Source: Parvularcula sp. LCG005
GTDB lineage: Bacteria > Pseudomonadota > Alphaproteobacteria > Caulobacterales > Parvularculaceae
Direction: 5' to 3'
Assembly: GCF_032930845.1 (NCBI RefSeq)
Contig: NZ_CP136758.1
Span: 1,813,001 to 1,877,000 of the forward strand
Length of the DNA stretch: 64,000 nucleotides
The notes below the pieces were generated by a model. It made no database searches and had not been told where the DNA came from. It saw nothing but the letters and a program-made list of their open reading frames with translations. This document shows, one piece after another, positions 43,523 through 58,505 of this stretch (the first letter of the stretch is position 1; every line of letters begins with the position of its first letter). Both the position numbers and the translations under genes were made by a program.

Positions 43523-44830
43523 ATGAGATATCCTGAAAACCCGCGCCGGCGCGTGTCTGCCGCGTTCATGTCGTCGCCAGCCGTCTTCGACGCCTGCCAT
43601 GGGCTGTTGTCCGAACACGGCATAGACATCGTTACGCCGGACGGTCTTTTCGATGTGCTGCTTGTGGATCTGAGGCCAGGTCAGGTGGGCCAAGCCCGCG
43701 TGCCCAGTCTCGTGTCATCGGCTCGTCGTCTCGCCGGCGCCCGGCCTGTCCTGTTTCTCGCGGGCCACGAGCAATTCACGATGGCAGAGCTGCAAACACT
43801 CGCCAGTACGGAGACCGTCATTCCCGCCGTCGCCTCGGCGCGCGTGCTGACCACCGCCATCCGCCGTTCTGTCAGTGATGTGGACCGGGCATCCGAGGCC
43901 GCGCTGCGACTGCGCGCCATGGCCGGTCTTGGCATGGGCGTGCAGACGACGGGGGATATGCGGGAGGGCGTGGACCGCGCGCTTCTATTTGCTGAACCGT
44001 CGGTACAACTGCTGCCTGTCTTCGGTGATCTTTCTGTCCGGACACGTACCGAGCTGGTCATTCACGGGTCGCAGACGCTTCAGGTGCTGGAGCATGATCA
44101 GGCAGATGCCCTGTTTATTCTGGCCGCCAGAAACAGACGTCCACAATCATCGCTGATCCGTCTGCTCCGGCGACACTCACGGCTGAACAGCATCCCCATC
44201 ATCGTCATCGAGCCGCGCGCCGACATGCGGCATATGTCCTATTGGGCCAGCTGTGGCGCCGATGCCGTGATCCGGCCGAAAGAGCTGACACTGGCTGTCG
44301 AAATTGCCGGAAGAATCCGCCGGACCCGTGCGGCCTCTGAGGGTTGGAACACCCTGCTGCAACAGTCCAGCCTGACAGACGGCGCGGAGCCCGCGCGCCT
44401 CGCCTCGCCCCGATTTTTTGAGGCCTGCCTGGCCGAACGGCTGTCAGCCGCAGGCCGCGGTGATGGATGCCCCTTCGCCGTCGGCGCGCTGCGCATTGAT
44501 CCCGCGGATGGTGAGAACCATGCCACCGCGCGGTCGGAAGTTGCCGTATACGTTTCTCTGGCCCTTCGCTCGACGGACCTTGTGACGCGTCCCGCGCCAG
44601 ACCTCTTTCTGGTAACTCTGCCCAACGCATCAAAAGCAGAGGCGTTGAAAACCATGCAGGCGTTGAGCCGGATGATCACAGATCTGAAATTCGGCTCCCG
44701 CACGGCGGCCGCGACATTCAATGCGCGGACAAGTCTTGTCATGGCGTCCGACGCCTCGTCGGCCCAGTCGGTTATTAGTGCCGCCTTGCGTGAACTGCCG
44801 GCGGCCACCGCACCTCTTGTTCTTGCCTGA
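43523..44830 (+). CDS. PopA-like protein: receiver-like domain(s) plus degenerate GGDEF
   Basis: 435 residues, close to Caulobacter PopA. N-terminal receiver-like part (about 10-140), a second CheY-like part (about 165-285, DALFILAARNRRPQSSLIRL ... SIPIIVIEPRADMRH), then a GGDEF-like domain (about 300-430). The active-site motif is lost (APDLF at 358-362 in place of GGDEF), but the inhibitory-site RxxD is kept as RSTD at 349-352. This pattern means a c-di-GMP receptor rather than a synthase. In Caulobacter, PopA helps deliver CtrA to ClpXP; the same role here is inference. Tandem to VanY with a 5-bp gap. Confidence 0.65.
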   Translation: MRYPENPRRRVSAAFMSSPAVFDACHGLLSEHGIDIVTPDGLFDVLLVDLRPGQVGQARVPSLVSSARRLAGARPVLFLAGHEQFTMAELQTLASTETVIPAVASARVLTTAIRRSVSDVDRASEAALRLRAMAGLGMGVQTTGDMREGVDRALLFAEPSVQLLPVFGDLSVRTRTELVIHGSQTLQVLEHDQADALFILAARNRRPQSSLIRLLRRHSRLNSIPIIVIEPRADMRHMSYWASCGADAVIRPKELTLAVEIAGRIRRTRAASEGWNTLLQQSSLTDGAEPARLASPRFFEACLAERLSAAGRGDGCPFAVGALRIDPADGENHATARSEVAVYVSLALRSTDLVTRPAPDLFLVTLPNASKAEALKTMQALSRMITDLKFGSRTAAATFNARTSLVMASDASSAQSVISAALRELPAATAPLVLA

Positions 44831-44845
44831 CGATCCATCCCTCCG

Positions 44846-45781
44846 ATGCAAGCGCCCATGACATCGCCCCGGTGGCTACGCCCGCTGACCATCGGCGTGC
44901 TCAGCCTGCTTATGATCAGCTACGTGCTGGTCTGGTGGCTGGGACCTGTAAATCCCTTGGAGGCGCTGAGGATCAGCTACTTCATGCTGATCGGTGTCTT
45001 TGGCGCCAGCATCGCCAATTCCACAGGCACAGGGGGCGGTGTTGTTTTCATACCCGCTTTCTCCATCGTTCAGGAAGCGGCGGGTCTCTCCCTCACCACC
45101 GCGCAGATCGTGGCCATCAGCTTCGTGATCCAGAGTTTTGGCATGACCATCGGCTCGTTGACCTGGATAAACCGTCTCTACAAGGACGGACCATCGTCCA
45201 TTGGCGTCAGGGAACAGGATTTTTTCCGGATCATTGGCCTTGTCGTTGCCTGTTGCCTGCCTGTTCTGTGGCTCACTCAAGCCGCATCGCGGATCGATGC
45301 TCAGCAGCTCCTGCTCCTGTTCAAATCATTCTCGATTGTGCTGGGGTCGCTTCTTCTTCTGTCGGTGTTCCGGACTGAGAAAGGCACACCGCCGCGACAG
45401 CACCTGTCAAAGATTGACTGGATCGCTCTGGCGATCATGGGGGCAGCCGGTGGCCTCGCCACCGCGCTCTTCTCGGTTGGCGTGGGTGAGTTTGTCGCGC
45501 TCTACCTCTTTATTCGCGGCTTTTCTCTCAACACGAGTGTGGCCACCGCCGTTGTCATCTCAGCGATCACGGTCATTGCGGGTGTCCCGCTCAGCATACT
45601 GAATAATGAGATCGTCTGGGAGATTATCGCGGTCGCTGCGCCAGGCGTGGTGATCGGCGGCTATCTTGGCCGCCGCATCGCCCAAAGTCTGGGGGCCCGG
45701 CGGCTCAAGCTGATGGCCAGCCTGTGGATCATCGGCTCCTGCCTGTTCCTCATCACCCGCGCGCTCGGTCTCAACAGCTGA
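44846..45781 (+). CDS. TauE/SafE-family permease
   Basis: 311 residues, about eight membrane segments. Family repeats: FGASIANSTGTGGGVVFIPAF and GGLATALFSVGVGEFVALYLF. Anion exporter family; substrate unknown. ATG at 44846 or 44858. Its TGA abuts the stop of mfd on the other strand, forming the palindrome TGATCA. Confidence 0.85.
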   Translation: MQAPMTSPRWLRPLTIGVLSLLMISYVLVWWLGPVNPLEALRISYFMLIGVFGASIANSTGTGGGVVFIPAFSIVQEAAGLSLTTAQIVAISFVIQSFGMTIGSLTWINRLYKDGPSSIGVREQDFFRIIGLVVACCLPVLWLTQAASRIDAQQLLLLFKSFSIVLGSLLLLSVFRTEKGTPPRQHLSKIDWIALAIMGAAGGLATALFSVGVGEFVALYLFIRGFSLNTSVATAVVISAITVIAGVPLSILNNEIVWEIIAVAAPGVVIGGYLGRRIAQSLGARRLKLMASLWIIGSCLFLITRALGLNS

Positions 45782-48700
45782 TCAGCTGGGGTCGCCCTCG
45801 GCTACATCGGCGAGGATTTTCAGAATACGGCGACAGCCCTTCAGGCGATGTTCTTCATTCGGCCATGTCTGTTTGAACACCAGTTTCTGATCGGGCCGCA
45901 GTTTGAGGTCGAGCGGCGATCCCGCAATATACCCCACCAGGCCGCCTGGGTTCGGGAACATGTTTTCACGGAATGTGATGACGGCGCCTTTCGGCCCCGC
46001 ATCGATCTTGGCGACACAGGCGCGCCGACACAGCGCCTTGATGCCGACGATCTGCAGAAGATGATCGACTTCCTCCAGCAACGGACCGAACCGGTCGATC
46101 AACTCGGCGGCAAAGGCTTCGATGTCCTGCCCCTCGGTCAGATCGGAAAGGCGGCGATAGAGCGACATCCGCACATCAAGGTCAGCGACATAGCTGTCAG
46201 GGATGAGGACCGCCGTACCGATATTGATCTGCGGTGACCATGTCTCCTCGGCTTCACCGCCATCTTTCATGGACGCGACGGCCTCTTCCAGCATGTGCTG
46301 ATAGAGCTCAACGCCCACTTCCTTGACCGTGCCGGACTGCTCTTCGCCCAACAGATTGCCTGCCCCGCGAATGTCCATGTCGTGGCTGGCGAGCGTGAAA
46401 CCAGCACCGAGCGTGTCGAGGGACTGAAGCACTTTCAGACGCCGCGCCGCGCCATCCGTCATCTTCTTGCGCGGGCTGGTCGTCAGATAGGCGTAGGCCC
46501 GCTGTTTGGCCCGTCCAACTCGGCCCCGAATCTGGTAGAGTTGAGCAAGCCCGAACATATCCGCACGGTGAACAATCAGCGTATTGGCCGTCGGTACATC
46601 GATACCGCTCTCAATGATTGTCGTGGCCAGCAGGACATCGAACTTGCCGTCGTAGAAGGCGTTCATGATGTCTTCGAGTTCACCCGCCGCCATCTGGCCA
46701 TTAGCCACGCGGAATTTCACCTCCGGTACCTGATTGGTCAGGAATTCAGCGACGCCTTCCAGATCGGATACCCGCGGCACGACGTAAAAACTCTGCCCCC
46801 CGCGATAATGCTCGCGGAGCAATGTCTCCCGGGCGACCACGGCATCGAACGGCCCGATGGTGGTGCGGACGGCCAGTCGGTCAACCGGCGGCGTCGCAAT
46901 GAGGGACAGATCCCGAATACCTGTCATCGACAATTGCAACGTACGCGGAATAGGCGTTGCGGTCAGCGTCAAGACATGGGTATCGCCGCGATATTCTTTA
47001 AGACGCTCTTTGTGCTTCACACCGAAATGTTGCTCTTCATCGATGATGAGAAGCCCAAGATCGCGGAACTCAACCTGCTTTGACAAAAGGGCGTGCGTGC
47101 CGATGACAATATCAACCGTACCGTCTTTCACGCCTGCACGCGTCGCGCTCGCCTCCTTCGCCGTGACAAAGCGCGACAGCTGACGGACCTTGAGCGGGAA
47201 GCCGGCAAAGCGCTCGAGAAAGTTGCGGAAATGCTGGCGGACGAGCAGCGTGGTCGGCGCAATCAGCGCCACCTGCCGACCATTCATCGCAGCCACGAAC
47301 GCGGCGCGCAATGCCACCTCGGTCTTCCCGAACCCGACATCGCCGCAAATCAGCCGGTCCATGGGGCGGCCCGCACCAAGATCCGTGAGGACATCATCGA
47401 TAGCGTTCAGCTGGTCATCCGTCTCCGCATAGGGGAAACGGGCGCAGAACTCATCATAGGCGCCAGCCGGGGGCGTCAGCACCTCTGCCCGGCGGGTCGC
47501 ACGCTTTGCCGCAATCTCGATCAATTGCGATGCCATCATGCGAATGCGCTCGCGCATCTTCGCCTTGCGCGATTGCCACGATGCCCCGCCCAGCTTGTCA
47601 AGCGGGTGGTTCATGTCATCGGAGCCAAAGCGGCTCAACAGCTCAATGTTCTCTACCGGGAGGAAAAGTTTATCGCCCTTGTGGTAGATGAGAATCAGGC
47701 AGTCATGCGGCGCACCGCCGACCTCCAACGTCACCAACCCCTCATAGCGGGCCACACCATGATCAACGTGGACCACAAGATCGCCGACCGAAAGCGAAGC
47801 CGCCTCTGTGAGAAAATTATCGGCGCGTTTCACCTTGTTGCGGCGGACAAGACGATCGCCAAGAATGTCCTGCTCCGCAATGATGACGAGATTATCCGTC
47901 TCAAAACCATTCTCGAGACCCAACGCAACGACCGGCACAATCCCGTTGTCCATCGTCTGAACATCGGACCAGGAACTGACGACCTTCAGCGATGAAACAT
48001 CATGATCGTCCAAGACGCTGCGAAGACGATCGGCGGAGCCGTCGGTCCAGCCGGCGACAACGCACAGTTTGTCCTTGCGCTTCGCGCCGATATGGTCTGC
48101 GACCGCGTTGAAGACATTCTGGTTGCCAGCCCGTTCGGCCGCAAAGCTTCGGCCCTGCTTTGCGCCGAAATTGAAGGCTCGCTTCCCTTCCGGCGGCCCG
48201 AAAGGTGAGAGGGGACGTAAGACCGAGCGTTCAAGCGACCCCTTCCATTCGGCTTCGTCCAGATAGAGCTGATCCGGCGCGAGGGGACGGTAAGGTACGC
48301 TGTCCATCAGGCGGGCATTGTCATTTGCCGAATGATCTTCCGCTCTCGCCTCGTAATAGTCCGTGATTTGATTGAAACGCTCGTGAACCGCTTCATCACC
48401 AAGGTGGTCGTAGAAAATGAGGGCGTCGCCCATATAGTCAAACAGCGTGTCGAGCTTGTCGTAGAAAAGCGGCAGCCAGTGCTCCATGCCCGCTTGGCGG
48501 CGGCCCGCACTCACCGCTTCATACACCGGGTCATCGCCGGGCGCGCCAAATCGCGCGAGATATTTTGTCCGATAGCGGGAGATCGTCTCCTCATTCAGAA
48601 GCACTTCGGACGCCGCGGCCAGATGGAGCTCCTTGCGCTGATGAGTTGTCATCTGGGTGACCGGATCGAAAGCGCGGATCGTTTCCAGCGTGTCCCCAAA

Positions 48701-49279
48701 AAAGTCGAGCCTAACCGGCTCGTCAGCGCCGGGTGGAAACAGGTCGATCAGCCCGCCGCGGACCGCGAACTCACCCGCCTCGCGCACAGTCGACGCCCGC
48801 GAATAGCCGTTGGCAGACAAGTAGCCTGTCAGCTGGTCCATATCGACGGTCGCGCCAGGTCGGGCGGAAAAACTTCCCCCACGGATCAGTTGCCTGGGCG
48901 GCACACGCTGAACCATGGCATTCACGGTGGTCACGAGCACCAGCGGCATTTTCCCGTCGTGACTGACCAGCGTCGAAAGCGCCGCCATTCGCGCGGCAAT
49001 GACCTCCGGTGAAGGCGACATGCGGTCGTATGGCAGACAATCCCACGCTGGCAGACGCATGACCGGGACCGTCGGCGCAAAAAAGGCAATGGCTGCGGCC
49101 ATCGCTGCGGCGCGACTGGCATCCCGCGCCACATGCACGACAAGTCCGCTGCGCGCTGTCACCGCTTCTGCCACGGCCAGCGCATCAGCGCCTTCAGGCG
49201 CACCGTAGACAATCAACGCTTCGTCGCTGGTCCAGGCGGCGCTCGATGAAACCAGCGCAGTCGCAGATACTAGAGCCAT
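45782..49279 (-). CDS. mfd: Transcription-repair coupling factor
   Basis: 1165 residues from the ATG at 49277-49279. Displaces RNA polymerase stalled at DNA lesions and recruits UvrA. Order: UvrB-like N-terminal part (LPAWDCLPYDRMSPSPEVIA), RNA-polymerase-interacting domain (GDLVVHVDHGVARYEGL), RecG-like motor (GDVGFGKTEVALRAAF; DEEQHFGV; TATPIPRTL; ATTIIESGIDVPTANTLIV; QIRGRVGRAKQ) and C-terminal TRCF domain. Confidence 0.97.
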   Translation of the reverse strand: MALVSATALVSSSAAWTSDEALIVYGAPEGADALAVAEAVTARSGLVVHVARDASRAAAMAAAIAFFAPTVPVMRLPAWDCLPYDRMSPSPEVIAARMAALSTLVSHDGKMPLVLVTTVNAMVQRVPPRQLIRGGSFSARPGATVDMDQLTGYLSANGYSRASTVREAGEFAVRGGLIDLFPPGADEPVRLDFFGDTLETIRAFDPVTQMTTHQRKELHLAAASEVLLNEETISRYRTKYLARFGAPGDDPVYEAVSAGRRQAGMEHWLPLFYDKLDTLFDYMGDALIFYDHLGDEAVHERFNQITDYYEARAEDHSANDNARLMDSVPYRPLAPDQLYLDEAEWKGSLERSVLRPLSPFGPPEGKRAFNFGAKQGRSFAAERAGNQNVFNAVADHIGAKRKDKLCVVAGWTDGSADRLRSVLDDHDVSSLKVVSSWSDVQTMDNGIVPVVALGLENGFETDNLVIIAEQDILGDRLVRRNKVKRADNFLTEAASLSVGDLVVHVDHGVARYEGLVTLEVGGAPHDCLILIYHKGDKLFLPVENIELLSRFGSDDMNHPLDKLGGASWQSRKAKMRERIRMMASQLIEIAAKRATRRAEVLTPPAGAYDEFCARFPYAETDDQLNAIDDVLTDLGAGRPMDRLICGDVGFGKTEVALRAAFVAAMNGRQVALIAPTTLLVRQHFRNFLERFAGFPLKVRQLSRFVTAKEASATRAGVKDGTVDIVIGTHALLSKQVEFRDLGLLIIDEEQHFGVKHKERLKEYRGDTHVLTLTATPIPRTLQLSMTGIRDLSLIATPPVDRLAVRTTIGPFDAVVARETLLREHYRGGQSFYVVPRVSDLEGVAEFLTNQVPEVKFRVANGQMAAGELEDIMNAFYDGKFDVLLATTIIESGIDVPTANTLIVHRADMFGLAQLYQIRGRVGRAKQRAYAYLTTSPRKKMTDGAARRLKVLQSLDTLGAGFTLASHDMDIRGAGNLLGEEQSGTVKEVGVELYQHMLEEAVASMKDGGEAEETWSPQINIGTAVLIPDSYVADLDVRMSLYRRLSDLTEGQDIEAFAAELIDRFGPLLEEVDHLLQIVGIKALCRRACVAKIDAGPKGAVITFRENMFPNPGGLVGYIAGSPLDLKLRPDQKLVFKQTWPNEEHRLKGCRRILKILADVAEGDPS

Positions 49280-49356
49280 GGGGTCTTTCAACGCAAAATG
49301 GCGCGGACTGCCCCGGCAGCCCACGCAAATTTCAAAGGCATGAGCTAGCGCCCGAT

Positions 49357-49393
49357 GCCTTCAGGGGCAAGGTCGGCCCGTGCCCCTGAAGGC
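49357..49393 (-). terminator. Long perfect stem-loop between carbonic anhydrase and mfd
   Basis: 13-bp perfect inverted repeat GCCTTCAGGGGCA/TGCCCCTGAAGGC with an 11-base loop, 9 bp past the carbonic anhydrase stop. No T-run follows on the minus strand, so the termination role is probable rather than certain. Confidence 0.55.
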
Positions 49394-49401
49394 GGGCGGA
49401 T

Positions 49402-50076
49402 TTAGCTGTGATCGTGACCGCAATGCTGGGCATTGAGGGCCGCGACATCTTCAGCATAGCGGTCCTGCACGGGCACAAAGGCCTTCGTGTTGGAGTCGTA
49501 AGCTTCTACGCGGCCAGAGCGGATGTCATAGACCCAACCGTGCAGGGTCAGATCGCCTTTCGCCAGACGCGCCGCGACACTGGGGTGCGTTTTCAGATGG
49601 CGCAATTGAAGCACGACATTCTGTTGCGTCAGCAGCAACATCCTGTCTTCGTCGCTCAGATCCTGGCCAACTTCATTGACAATCTCAACCGCGGCCTTGC
49701 TGTAGCCGAGCCATTTGCGAACATGGGTATAGCCCTCGACACTTTCCGGCTGCATCAGACCGGACATGGCGCCACATTCCGTGTGCCCACAAATGACAAT
49801 GTGCGGGATACGCAGAATCGCCACCGCAAACTCGATACTGGCCGTCATACCGCCCGTATGTTCCGTATGCGGCGGGACGATGTTGCCGGCATTGCGCGCA
49901 ATGAACAGCTCACCCGGATCGGTCTGCGTCAGCATTGCCGTCTCAATCCGGCTGTCAGAGCAGGTGATGAAGAGGCATTCTGGCTTTTGGCCCTCGGCCA
50001 GCTTTTCGAAAAATTCGCGCTTTTCAGGAAAGATCTGGGATTGGAAATTCACGACACCGGATGCGAAACGGGGCAC
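49402..50076 (-). CDS. can: Beta-class carbonic anhydrase
   Basis: 224 residues. Zn ligands Cys39, Asp41 (CSDSR), His98 and Cys101 (HTEC). Hydrates CO2 to bicarbonate in the cytoplasm. AGGAGG-like site before the ATG. Independent gene with its own hairpin after the stop. Confidence 0.95.
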   Translation of the reverse strand: MPRFASGVVNFQSQIFPEKREFFEKLAEGQKPECLFITCSDSRIETAMLTQTDPGELFIARNAGNIVPPHTEHTGGMTASIEFAVAILRIPHIVICGHTECGAMSGLMQPESVEGYTHVRKWLGYSKAAVEIVNEVGQDLSDEDRMLLLTQQNVVLQLRHLKTHPSVAARLAKGDLTLHGWVYDIRSGRVEAYDSNTKAFVPVQDRYAEDVAALNAQHCGHDHS

Positions 50077-50157
50077 GGCGACCTCCTTGCTGACGTTTGA
50101 ACACTGCGGGGCGCGTCATAGGGGCACACGGGCCCGGAGGAAAGCGCCGGCTAACCT

Positions 50158-50436
50158 TTAACGCGGGGCGACGATCGCTGCGATATTGAAATCCTGCAGT
50201 TTCGTCATGACCGGCCCCTCGAAATTGGCGGGCACCGGATCACGCCTGATGATCCAGCCATACAGATCGTGGTCCGGGACATCGAGCAGACGGGTGAATT
50301 CCTGCTCTTCTTCATCGGTCATGGTGGCGAGGTTGGCTGCCGCGAACTGTCCAATGAGCAGGTCGGCTTCCTTGAAGCCACGATAGCTCGCACGATAAAG
50401 AAGGCGCTTGCGGGTCGGGGAACGTGATTCTGACAT
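50158..50436 (-). CDS. sdhE: FAD assembly factor SdhE
   Basis: 92 residues from the ATG at 50434-50436. Contains LLYRASYRGFKEADLLIGQF with the RGxxE motif needed for covalent flavinylation of succinate dehydrogenase, and FTRLLDVPDHDLYGWI. The longer open frame upstream lacks homology. Confidence 0.92.
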   Translation of the reverse strand: MSESRSPTRKRLLYRASYRGFKEADLLIGQFAAANLATMTDEEEQEFTRLLDVPDHDLYGWIIRRDPVPANFEGPVMTKLQDFNIAAIVAPR

Positions 50437-50574
50437 GGGCAGGAGAATATACCGCTTGCGTCGGCGCGCCAATGCGGCACAGGAGGACGTCTCGAAAATG
50501 GTAATCGGCCGAAAGACTTGTTGTATCAGGTCGACCGCGCCATATAGCCCGCGAATGGATCAGGAGTTTCTGGC

Positions 50575-50916
50575 ATGACCTACGTCGTTACCGACGCATG
50601 CATCATGTGCAAATATACCGACTGTGTCGAAGTCTGCCCCGTGGATTGTTTCTACGAGGGTGAAAACTTTCTGGCGATCAAGCCGGATGAGTGCATCGAC
50701 TGCGGCGTCTGCGAACCAGAATGCCCGGTCGAAGCCATCAAGCCCGACACGGAAGACCCAGATGGCAAGTGGACCGAGCTGAACGCCAAATATGCCGAGG
50801 CCTGGCCCAATATCACCAAGGCCAAGCCGGCCATGCCTGAGGCGGACAAATATGCGGATGTCGAGAACAAGCTCGACACCCTGTTCAGCGAGGCGCCAGG
50901 GACGGGCGACGAGTAA
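50575..50916 (+). CDS. fdxA: 7Fe ferredoxin
   Basis: 113 residues. Cys9, Cys17 and Cys50 for a [3Fe-4S] cluster and Cys21, Cys40, Cys43 and Cys46 for a [4Fe-4S] cluster ([26 protein letters not shown]). The spacing CxxCxxxxC is that of 7Fe FdxA. Upstream of carD, as in many alphaproteobacteria; 238 bp separate the two. Confidence 0.96.
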   Translation: MTYVVTDACIMCKYTDCVEVCPVDCFYEGENFLAIKPDECIDCGVCEPECPVEAIKPDTEDPDGKWTELNAKYAEAWPNITKAKPAMPEADKYADVENKLDTLFSEAPGTGDE

Positions 50917-51154
50917 GGCGTGGCCCCGGCGCGCGTTACCATTTTGCGATAAAAACGGTCCGCAAATCCGCTGGAATTTATTGAAATTTTGTGCTAATAA
51001 GCGTTCTCAGGCTTCTGGGGCGAATGGCCCCTAGATCCAGAAAGGGTCTTTGGCTGCCCCTTGGTGCAGCTGCGCAACTAACCCTCTTACGGGCTTCAGG
51101 CATAGAACACGCTAGAAAGCGCGGCTTTCTGGCGTGCCAGCGAAAGGAACGGCC

Positions 51155-52093
51155 ATGACGAAAGCCACTTCTTCGAAGACGTCGGCGTCGCAGACGGCTG
51201 ATGAGTCGGTGACCCCGAAAAGCGGCAAGACTGCTTCGGCCAAATCCTCCGCGTCACGCAGCACTACCAAAGCGCGCACTGCCGCAAAAAAGACAACAGC
51301 GACGCGTACGGCTACCAAGAAAGCCGCCAAGACCAAATCCGCGACGGACGCCAAGCCGGCCGCAAAGAAGGCCACAAAGTCGGCCTCCTCCAAATCAAAA
51401 CCGAAGAACGAGAAGAAACCCTTGAAAACGTCGACCAAATCCTCCTCCTCGAAACTGGTTCCTGCAAAAGCGGCTGCGCCTGCGCCCGCTGCGAATGAAG
51501 ACGACGACAAGCCGAAAATTGCGCCGGCGCCCATGCGGCCTGCCCTGCGCGTTGCGAAACGCGCCGAAGCTCGTCGCGACAAGAATCAGACCTTCAAGGT
51601 GAACACGCAAATCGTCTATCCGGCCCATGGGGTCGGCCACATTTCTGATCTCGAGCATCAGAAAATCGGCGATTTCGAAGTCGAACTGTTCGTCATCGAT
51701 TTCGACCACGAAAAAATGAAACTGCGCGTGCCGGTCAACAAGGCTGCGGCCGCCGGGATGCGTAACCTGTCGACCGACGCTCAGATCGATGATGCGATGG
51801 AGATGCTCGAAGGCAAGGCGCGCGTGAAGCGCACCATGTGGTCTCGTCGCGCCCAGGAATATGAAGCCAAGATCAACTCCGGCGATCTCGTTTCCGTTTC
51901 TGAAGTCGTCCGCGACCTGTTCCGGGCGGACGATCAACCGGAGCAGAGCTATTCCGAACGCCAGCTGTTCGAGCAGGCGCGCGAGCGTCTGGGCCGCGAA
52001 GTGGCCGCGGTCCGGAAATACTCTCTCGATGATGCCGTGAAAGAGATTCACAAGCATCTCGACAAGAAAGAGCGCGCCGCGAACGCAAGCTGA
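51155..52093 (+). CDS. carD: CarD-family transcription regulator with a histone-H1-like N-terminal tail
   Basis: 312 residues from the ATG at 51155 with AAAGGAA upstream. The first 120 or so residues are almost only Lys, Ala, Ser and Thr (AKSSASRSTTKARTAAKKTT), like bacterial histone-H1 mimics, then a short acidic link (NEDDDKPK). The CarD domain starts at about 150 (FKVNTQIVYPAHGVGHISDL) and runs to the helical DNA-binding end (SEVVRDLFRADDQPEQSYSE). CarD binds the RNA polymerase beta lobe and stabilises open promoter complexes. The usual alphaproteobacterial CarD is about 170 residues, so the tail nearly doubles it. Confidence 0.9.
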   Translation: MTKATSSKTSASQTADESVTPKSGKTASAKSSASRSTTKARTAAKKTTATRTATKKAAKTKSATDAKPAAKKATKSASSKSKPKNEKKPLKTSTKSSSSKLVPAKAAAPAPAANEDDDKPKIAPAPMRPALRVAKRAEARRDKNQTFKVNTQIVYPAHGVGHISDLEHQKIGDFEVELFVIDFDHEKMKLRVPVNKAAAAGMRNLSTDAQIDDAMEMLEGKARVKRTMWSRRAQEYEAKINSGDLVSVSEVVRDLFRADDQPEQSYSERQLFEQARERLGREVAAVRKYSLDDAVKEIHKHLDKKERAANAS

Positions 52094-52111
52094 TTCGCCG
52101 CAATCATTTGT

Positions 52112-52152
52112 TATGCCCGTCCCGGTGGCCTCTGGCCCCGGCGGCGGGCATA
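52112..52152 (+). terminator. Stem-loop between carD and pepP
   Basis: Arms TATGCCCG/CGGGCATA enclose a second paired part (CCGG, GGCC, loop TCT, GGCC, CCGG). Strong hairpin 19 bp after the carD stop; no clear T-run, so the role is tentative. Confidence 0.5.
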
Positions 52153-52198
52153 TCTATATTCAGAGTACCCAATTCGAACTGACGTCCGTGAGGTCCCC

Positions 52199-57857
<5,659 letters not shown>

Positions 57858-57899
57858 CGGGGCCTCATTTCGGCCGAAACGGAGAACAGGTCAAGAACA

Positions 57900-58433
57900 T
57901 TACTCTATCAAACCTGTTTCTGCGGGGCTTAAAAAGAGTTTATCGATGACTTCATCCATCGAATTCAAAGTTTCAAATTTTGATTTCGAAATGCGCCTGT
58001 GCGCTGATCGTTCCGCTTTATGGCCGGTACTGTCCGCCTTTGTATGGCGCGCCGTCCGGTCTCCGAGGTCGGGCAGTTTCTCACCTACGCCACCGCCGAA
58101 AAAGAGAAACGGCCCAAGTGTCATCGTCACAGCTTCGAACAGGATCCACAGCACACAGCCAGAAGGTTTGGCGGACAGTGCTGTACTTATGGTCACCGCT
58201 GACGCCCTTCCCGACCGGATACGGCTTTTCAGCTGAATGTGACGAAGAACACCGCCGACTTCCACCACAACATCATAGCCAGCCGCATCGACCTCAGCCT
58301 TTAGAACTTCCGCATCATAAATTCTGCGCAGCCAAAGCGCGCGAAGAAGTTCGGCGAGGAAAAGGTGCTCGATCAGCTGCTCACGGCGACTGCTATAAAG
58401 AAAGTGTGCTGATCGGTCAAAACTGACGTCCAT
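57900..58433 (-). CDS. Putative nuclease-fold (PD-(D/E)xK-like) protein
   Basis: 177 residues. The N-terminal half begins FDRSAHFLYSSRREQLIEHL and contains YDVVVEVGGVLRHIQLKSRI, which fits the Asp ... Gln-x-Lys core of restriction-endonuclease-like folds. The second half is less typical (CVLWILFEAVTMTLGPFLFF, then a charged tail). No partner methylase is nearby. The start codon touches the terminator of the upstream gene, leaving no room for a ribosome site of its own. Confidence 0.55.
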   Translation of the reverse strand: MDVSFDRSAHFLYSSRREQLIEHLFLAELLRALWLRRIYDAEVLKAEVDAAGYDVVVEVGGVLRHIQLKSRIRSGRASAVTISTALSAKPSGCVLWILFEAVTMTLGPFLFFGGGVGEKLPDLGDRTARHTKADSTGHKAERSAHRRISKSKFETLNSMDEVIDKLFLSPAETGLIE

Positions 58434-58463
58434 GAAAAAACCTCGCCCGGAAAAGGCGAGGTT
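58434..58463 (-). terminator. Intrinsic terminator of the M28 peptidase gene
   Basis: Minus strand: AACCTCGCC, six-to-seven-base loop, GGCGAGGTT, then five more T (7 A on the plus strand at 58434-58440). Ends directly at the start codon of the next gene on the same strand. Confidence 0.85.
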
Positions 58464-58505
58464 TTCACAGTTCAGAGCGAAAAAACAGACTTTCCGCTGG
58501 AGAGA

